A DNA stretch of 64,000 nucleotides from Antedon mediterranea. Its lineage: Eukaryota > Echinodermata > Crinoidea > Comatulida > Antedonidae. The DNA is taken from contig NC_092675.1 of NCBI RefSeq assembly GCF_964355755.1, positions 29,846,912 through 29,910,911 of the forward strand. The letters run 5' to 3'. Positions 61,601 to 64,000 of the stretch are shown piece after piece. Each line of letters begins with the position of its first letter. Positions within the stretch are counted from its first letter, which is position 1. The notes below the pieces were generated by a model, which worked only from the letters and a program-made list of their open reading frames with translations, made no database searches and was not told where the DNA came from. A program made the position numbers and the translations under genes.

Positions 61601-63906
61601 AATGATGCCAAATGAGGTATGAATGATGCCAAATGAGGTATGAATGATGCCAAATAAGGTATGAATGATGCCAAATAAGGTATGAATGATTCCAAATGAG
61701 GTATGAATGATTCCAAATGAGGTATGAATGATGCCAAGTGAGGTATGAATGATGCCAAGTGAGGTATGAATGATGCCAATTAAGGTAGGAATGATGCCAA
61801 ATAAGGTAGGAATGATGCCAATTAAGGTAGGAATGATTCCAAATAAGGTATGAATGATTCCAAATAAGGTATGAATGATTCCAAATAAGGTATGAATGAT
61901 TCCAAATAAGGTATGAATGATTCCAAATAAGGTATGAATGATTCCAAATAAGGTATGAATGATTCCAAATAAGGTATGAATGATTCCAAATAAGGTATGA
62001 ATGATGCCAAATAAGGTATGAATGATGCCAAATAAGGTATGAATGATGCCAAATAAGGTATGAATGATGCCAAATAAGGTATGAATGATGCCAATTAAGG
62101 TATGAATGATGCCAATTAAGGTATGAATGATGCCAATTAAGGTGCATGAATGATGCCAATTAAGGTGCATGAATGATGCCAAATAAGGTGCATGAATGAT
62201 GCCAAATAAGGTGCATGAATGATGCCAAATAAGGTGCATGAATGATGCCAAATAAGATATGAATGATGCCAAATAAGGTATGAATGATGCCAAATAAGGT
62301 ATGAATGATGCCAAATAAGGTATGAATGATGCCAAATAAGGTATGAATGATGCCAAATAAGGTATGAATGATGCCAATTGAGGTATGAATGATGCCAAAT
62401 GAGGTATGAATGATGCCAAGTGAGGTATGAATGATGCCAAATGAGGTATGAATGATGCCAAATGAGGTATGAATGATGCCAAATGAGGTATGAATGATGC
62501 CAAATGAGGTAAGAATGATGCCAAATGAGGTATGAATGATGCCAAATGAGGTATGAATGATGCCAAATGAGGTATGAATGATGCCAAATGAGGTATGAAT
62601 GATGCCAAATGAGGTATGAATGATGCCAAATGAGGTATGAATGATGCCAAATGAGGTATGAATGATGCCAAATGAGGTATGAATGATTCCAAATGAGGTA
62701 TGAATGATGCCAAATGAGGTATGAATGATGCCAAATGAGGTATGAATGATGCCAAATGAGGTATGAATGATGCCAAATGAGGTATGAATGATGCCAAATG
62801 AGGTATGAATGATGCCAAATGAGGTATGAATGATGCCAAATGAGGTAAGAATGATGCCAAATGAGGTAAGAATGATGCCAAATGAGGTATGAATGATGCC
62901 AAATGAGGTATGAATGATGCCAAATGAGGTATGAATGATGCCAAATGAGGTATGAATGATGCCAAATGAGGTATGAATGATGCCAAATGAGGTATGAATG
63001 ATGCCAAATGAGGTATGAATGATGCCAAATGAGGTATGAATGATGCCAAATGAGGTATGAATGATGCCAAATGAGGTAAGAATGATGCCAAATGAGGTAA
63101 GAATGATGCCAAATGAGGTAAGAATGATGCCAAATGAGGTATGAATGATGCCAAATGAGGTATGAATGATGCCAAATGAGGTATGAATGATGCCAAATGA
63201 GGTATGAATGATGCCAAATGAGGTATGAATGATGCCAAATGAGGTATGAATGATGCCAAATGAGGTATGAATGATGCCAAATGAGGTATGAATGATGCCA
63301 AATGAGGTATGAATGATGCCAAATGAGGTATGAATGATGCCAAATGAGGTATGAATGATGCCAAATGAGGTATGAATGATGCCAAATGAGGTATGAATGA
63401 TGCCAAGTAATGTATGAATGATGCCAAGTAATGTATGAATGATTCCAAATAATGTATGAATGATTCCAAATAATGTATGAATGATTCCAAATAAGGTATG
63501 AATGATGCCAAATAAGGTATGAATGATGCCAAATAAGGTATGAATGATGCCAAATAAGGTATGAATGATGCCAAATAAGGTATGAATGATGCCAAATAAG
63601 GTAGGAATGATGCCAAATAAGGTAGGAATGATGCCAATTAAGGTATGAGTAGTTTACATGCTCCTACGAAAACCTCCTAATATAATTATCCCTAAAAAGT
63701 GTGCAAATTGGGTGAGAATAAATTATAAATACAAGAAGCTTTAAATCTAAAAACTCAAGGTAATTTACTCAACTGTTTTAAAATGATGATATTGTTTGCT
63801 ATCTTTCAGAAATCCGCAGCATTTTGGTACAATTTGTATAAGTCTGGAGAAGGTGATTTGTTAACAAGACATGCTGGATGTCCTGTACTGGCTGGCACTA
63901 AATGGG
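46675..63906 (+). CDS. P4HA: Prolyl 4-hydroxylase alpha subunit (last exon beyond window)
   Basis: ER-lumen Fe(II)/2-oxoglutarate dioxygenase that, with protein disulfide isomerase as beta subunit, hydroxylates collagen prolines. Coding exons: 46675-46838, 49642-49796, 50351-50515, 51105-51265, 51414-51465, 51801-52036, 52671-52844, 52997-53167, 53762-53815, then 55328-55378 or 55666-55731, then 57727-57795 and 63810-63906. About 521 aa are encoded; human P4HA1 has 534, so only about 19 residues are missing at the right edge. A signal peptide spans 1-16 (MKWMSLLLCMVAVATA). The N-terminal dimer region, the TPR-like peptide-binding domain (about 108-250) and a very acidic/Lys-Glu-rich linker in exon 51801-52036 follow. 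Iron ligands are HFD (His439, Asp441) and His510 in TRHAGCP. The 2-oxoglutarate Lys is Lys520 (numbering with the 66-base alternative exon). The intron after 57795 is the giant minisatellite. Confidence 0.93.
46839..49641 (+). other. P4HA intron after first coding exon
   Basis: Holds a short imperfect direct repeat near 47345-47415 (GGTTAGCCTCATGTAGTAA twice) and the inverted-repeat element at 48059-48914. No additional exon is visible. The weak open frame at 49083-49349 is AT-rich and not coding in appearance. Confidence 0.55.
48059..48914. mobile_element. Non-autonomous PIF/Harbinger-like DNA transposon
   Basis: The ends are GGGCCTGTTTCTATAGAG at the left and CAATAGAAACAGGCCC at the right, a 14-bp perfect terminal inverted repeat. 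They are flanked by TAA on both sides (48056-48058 and 48915-48917). Subterminal AACGGTTTT / AAAACCGTT motifs are also inverted. A 3-bp TAA target duplication with GGGCCTGTTT-type ends is characteristic of the PIF/Harbinger superfamily. The 856-bp interior carries short open frames (48040-48270, 48589-48819) without transposase motifs. Confidence 0.8.
50619..50774 (+). mobile_element. MITE family A, copy 10
   Basis: Left end AGCTCTGTCTACACTATCAT, two ATATGGTAGTGATATG units, CATCATGTCCATATATAGGC, right end GTTGATAGTGTAGACAGAGC. It lies in a P4HA intron (50516-51104). Confidence 0.92.
55328..55378 (+). other. P4HA: P4HA alternative exon, type a (51 bases)
   Basis: Flanked by TTGCAG and GTAAGT, phase 0 on both sides, encoding RPNVYSDGNRLATMLFY. 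It resembles the vertebrate P4HA1 alternative exon containing the GNRLAT sequence. Its reading frame fits between 53815 and 57727 equally well as the next exon. Including both would insert a repeated segment into the catalytic domain. Confidence 0.85.
55666..55731 (+). other. P4HA: P4HA alternative exon, type b (66 bases)
   Basis: Flanked by TTCGTAG and GTGAGT, phase 0 on both sides, encoding KEEVNAFKELGTGNRIATLL and FY. The FKELGTGNRIAT core is the same as in the other vertebrate P4HA1/P4HA2 alternative exon. It is the partner of the exon at 55328-55378; the two are expected to be mutually exclusive. Confidence 0.87.
56083..56285. mobile_element. MITE family B, copy 2
   Basis: The left end AGCATGGTTCCCACTAGAAT and right end GTCGCTAGTGGCAACCAAGC are inverted repeats. 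Subterminal GCAACACAGCGA pairs roughly with TTGCGTTGTGTCGC. The ends match the copy at 16394-16550. Confidence 0.75.
57274..57419 (+). mobile_element. MITE family A, copy 11
   Basis: Left end AAGCTCTGTCTCTACTATCA, two ATATG.TAGTGATATG units, CATCATGTCC, right end GTTTGATAGTGTAGACAGAG. It lies in the P4HA intron before exon 57727-57795. A short internal piece is missing relative to other copies. Confidence 0.92.
57781..63648 (+). repeat. 21-bp minisatellite (about 279 copies) made from an exon-intron junction
   Basis: The unit is ATGATGCCAAATAAGGTATGA with position variants (AAATAAG, AAATGAG, AAGTGAG, AATTGAG, AATTAAG; GTATGA, GTAAGA, GTAGGA). The first unit begins inside the P4HA exon: 57781-57795 is coding (Met-Met-Pro-Ile-Lys) and 57796 onward is intron. 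The intronic part spans about 5850 bp and fills nearly the whole intron up to 63648. Variants occur in blocks, for example AATTGAG at about 60200-60360 and AAGTGAG at about 60540-60810. Five consecutive units at 62142-62255 carry GTGCATGA, two bases longer. Confidence 0.97.
63649..63809 (+). other. Remaining intron and acceptor before the next P4HA exon
   Basis: Ordinary AT-rich intron sequence of about 160 bases, ending in the acceptor TATCTTTCAG. It is the only non-repetitive part of this intron. Confidence 0.8.
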
Positions 63907-64000
63907 GTATGGTGTTATTGATTATATTATTACTTTTAATAATGGAGAATAATAATAATTACAGTATTAATATGACATTTTTAGTGTCATGTTATTGAAA

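Noticed and set aside
57664-63637. Several very long minus-strand open frames (up to 1948 codons)
   Set aside because: They are the reverse strand of the 21-bp minisatellite, open in all three frames because the unit lacks reverse-strand stops. Periodic sequence, no domain and no promoter.
57796-63648. Possible CRISPR or spacer array
   Set aside because: Units are directly adjacent 21-mers without spacers, in an animal intron. The same applies to the 12-, 19-, 23- and 49-bp arrays.

Overview
The window is eukaryotic nuclear DNA from an animal, and I read it as an invertebrate deuterostome, most likely an echinoderm. The reasons are compact multi-exon genes with GT-AG introns, AT-rich introns full of short transposons, frequent TAGGCCTA-like motifs, and gene types and exon arrangements typical of deuterostomes (neurogenin, neutral ceramidase, fibrinogen-related protein, prolyl 4-hydroxylase alpha). 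The species cannot be read from the sequence. No bacterial operon, CRISPR array or viral genome is present.

Layout. (1) 1-12.9 kb: a neurogenin-type bHLH gene (+; start codon in a tiny first exon at 2283, main exon 2835-3488), then about 9 kb without a confident gene. That stretch holds a miniature inverted-repeat element (MITE) split by a 5'-truncated non-LTR retrotransposon. (2) 12.95-26.5 kb: a complete 19-exon neutral ceramidase gene (+, 704 aa by my splicing). Its largest intron carries a MITE, a satellite made from the MITE end, a 45-bp perfect hairpin and a tRNA gene unit. (3) 28.16-31.36 kb: a four-exon secreted fibrinogen-related gene (-, 315 aa) with an N-terminal apple/PAN-like region. 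(4) 35.28-43.59 kb: a second 19-exon neutral ceramidase (+, 703 aa) with matching intron positions and phases. (5) 44.4-64 kb: a prolyl 4-hydroxylase alpha-subunit gene (+), lacking only its last exon, with a pair of mutually exclusive exons. One intron is almost entirely a 5.85-kb minisatellite of 21 bp x about 279.

The most striking structure is that minisatellite. Its unit is the exon-intron junction itself (the last 15 exon bases plus the first 6 intron bases), so one intron carries roughly 279 tandem copies of a 5' splice site, each followed by an in-frame TGA. The same array leaves all three minus-strand frames almost free of stops, which creates spurious giant open frames. Other notable structures are a 49-bp satellite grown from a MITE terminus, a retrotransposon nested in a MITE with a readable 6-bp target duplication, and a 351-bp tRNA gene unit with a partial second copy.

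The genes do not form one pathway. The two ceramidases are tandem paralogues acting on ceramide at the cell surface or gut lumen. The fibrinogen-related protein is a probable lectin-like or immune secreted protein. P4HA makes collagen hydroxyproline in the ER. Neurogenin is a proneural transcription factor. All coordinates and splice sites were read by eye from GT/AG signals, reading-frame continuity and family knowledge; no alignment or search was run.
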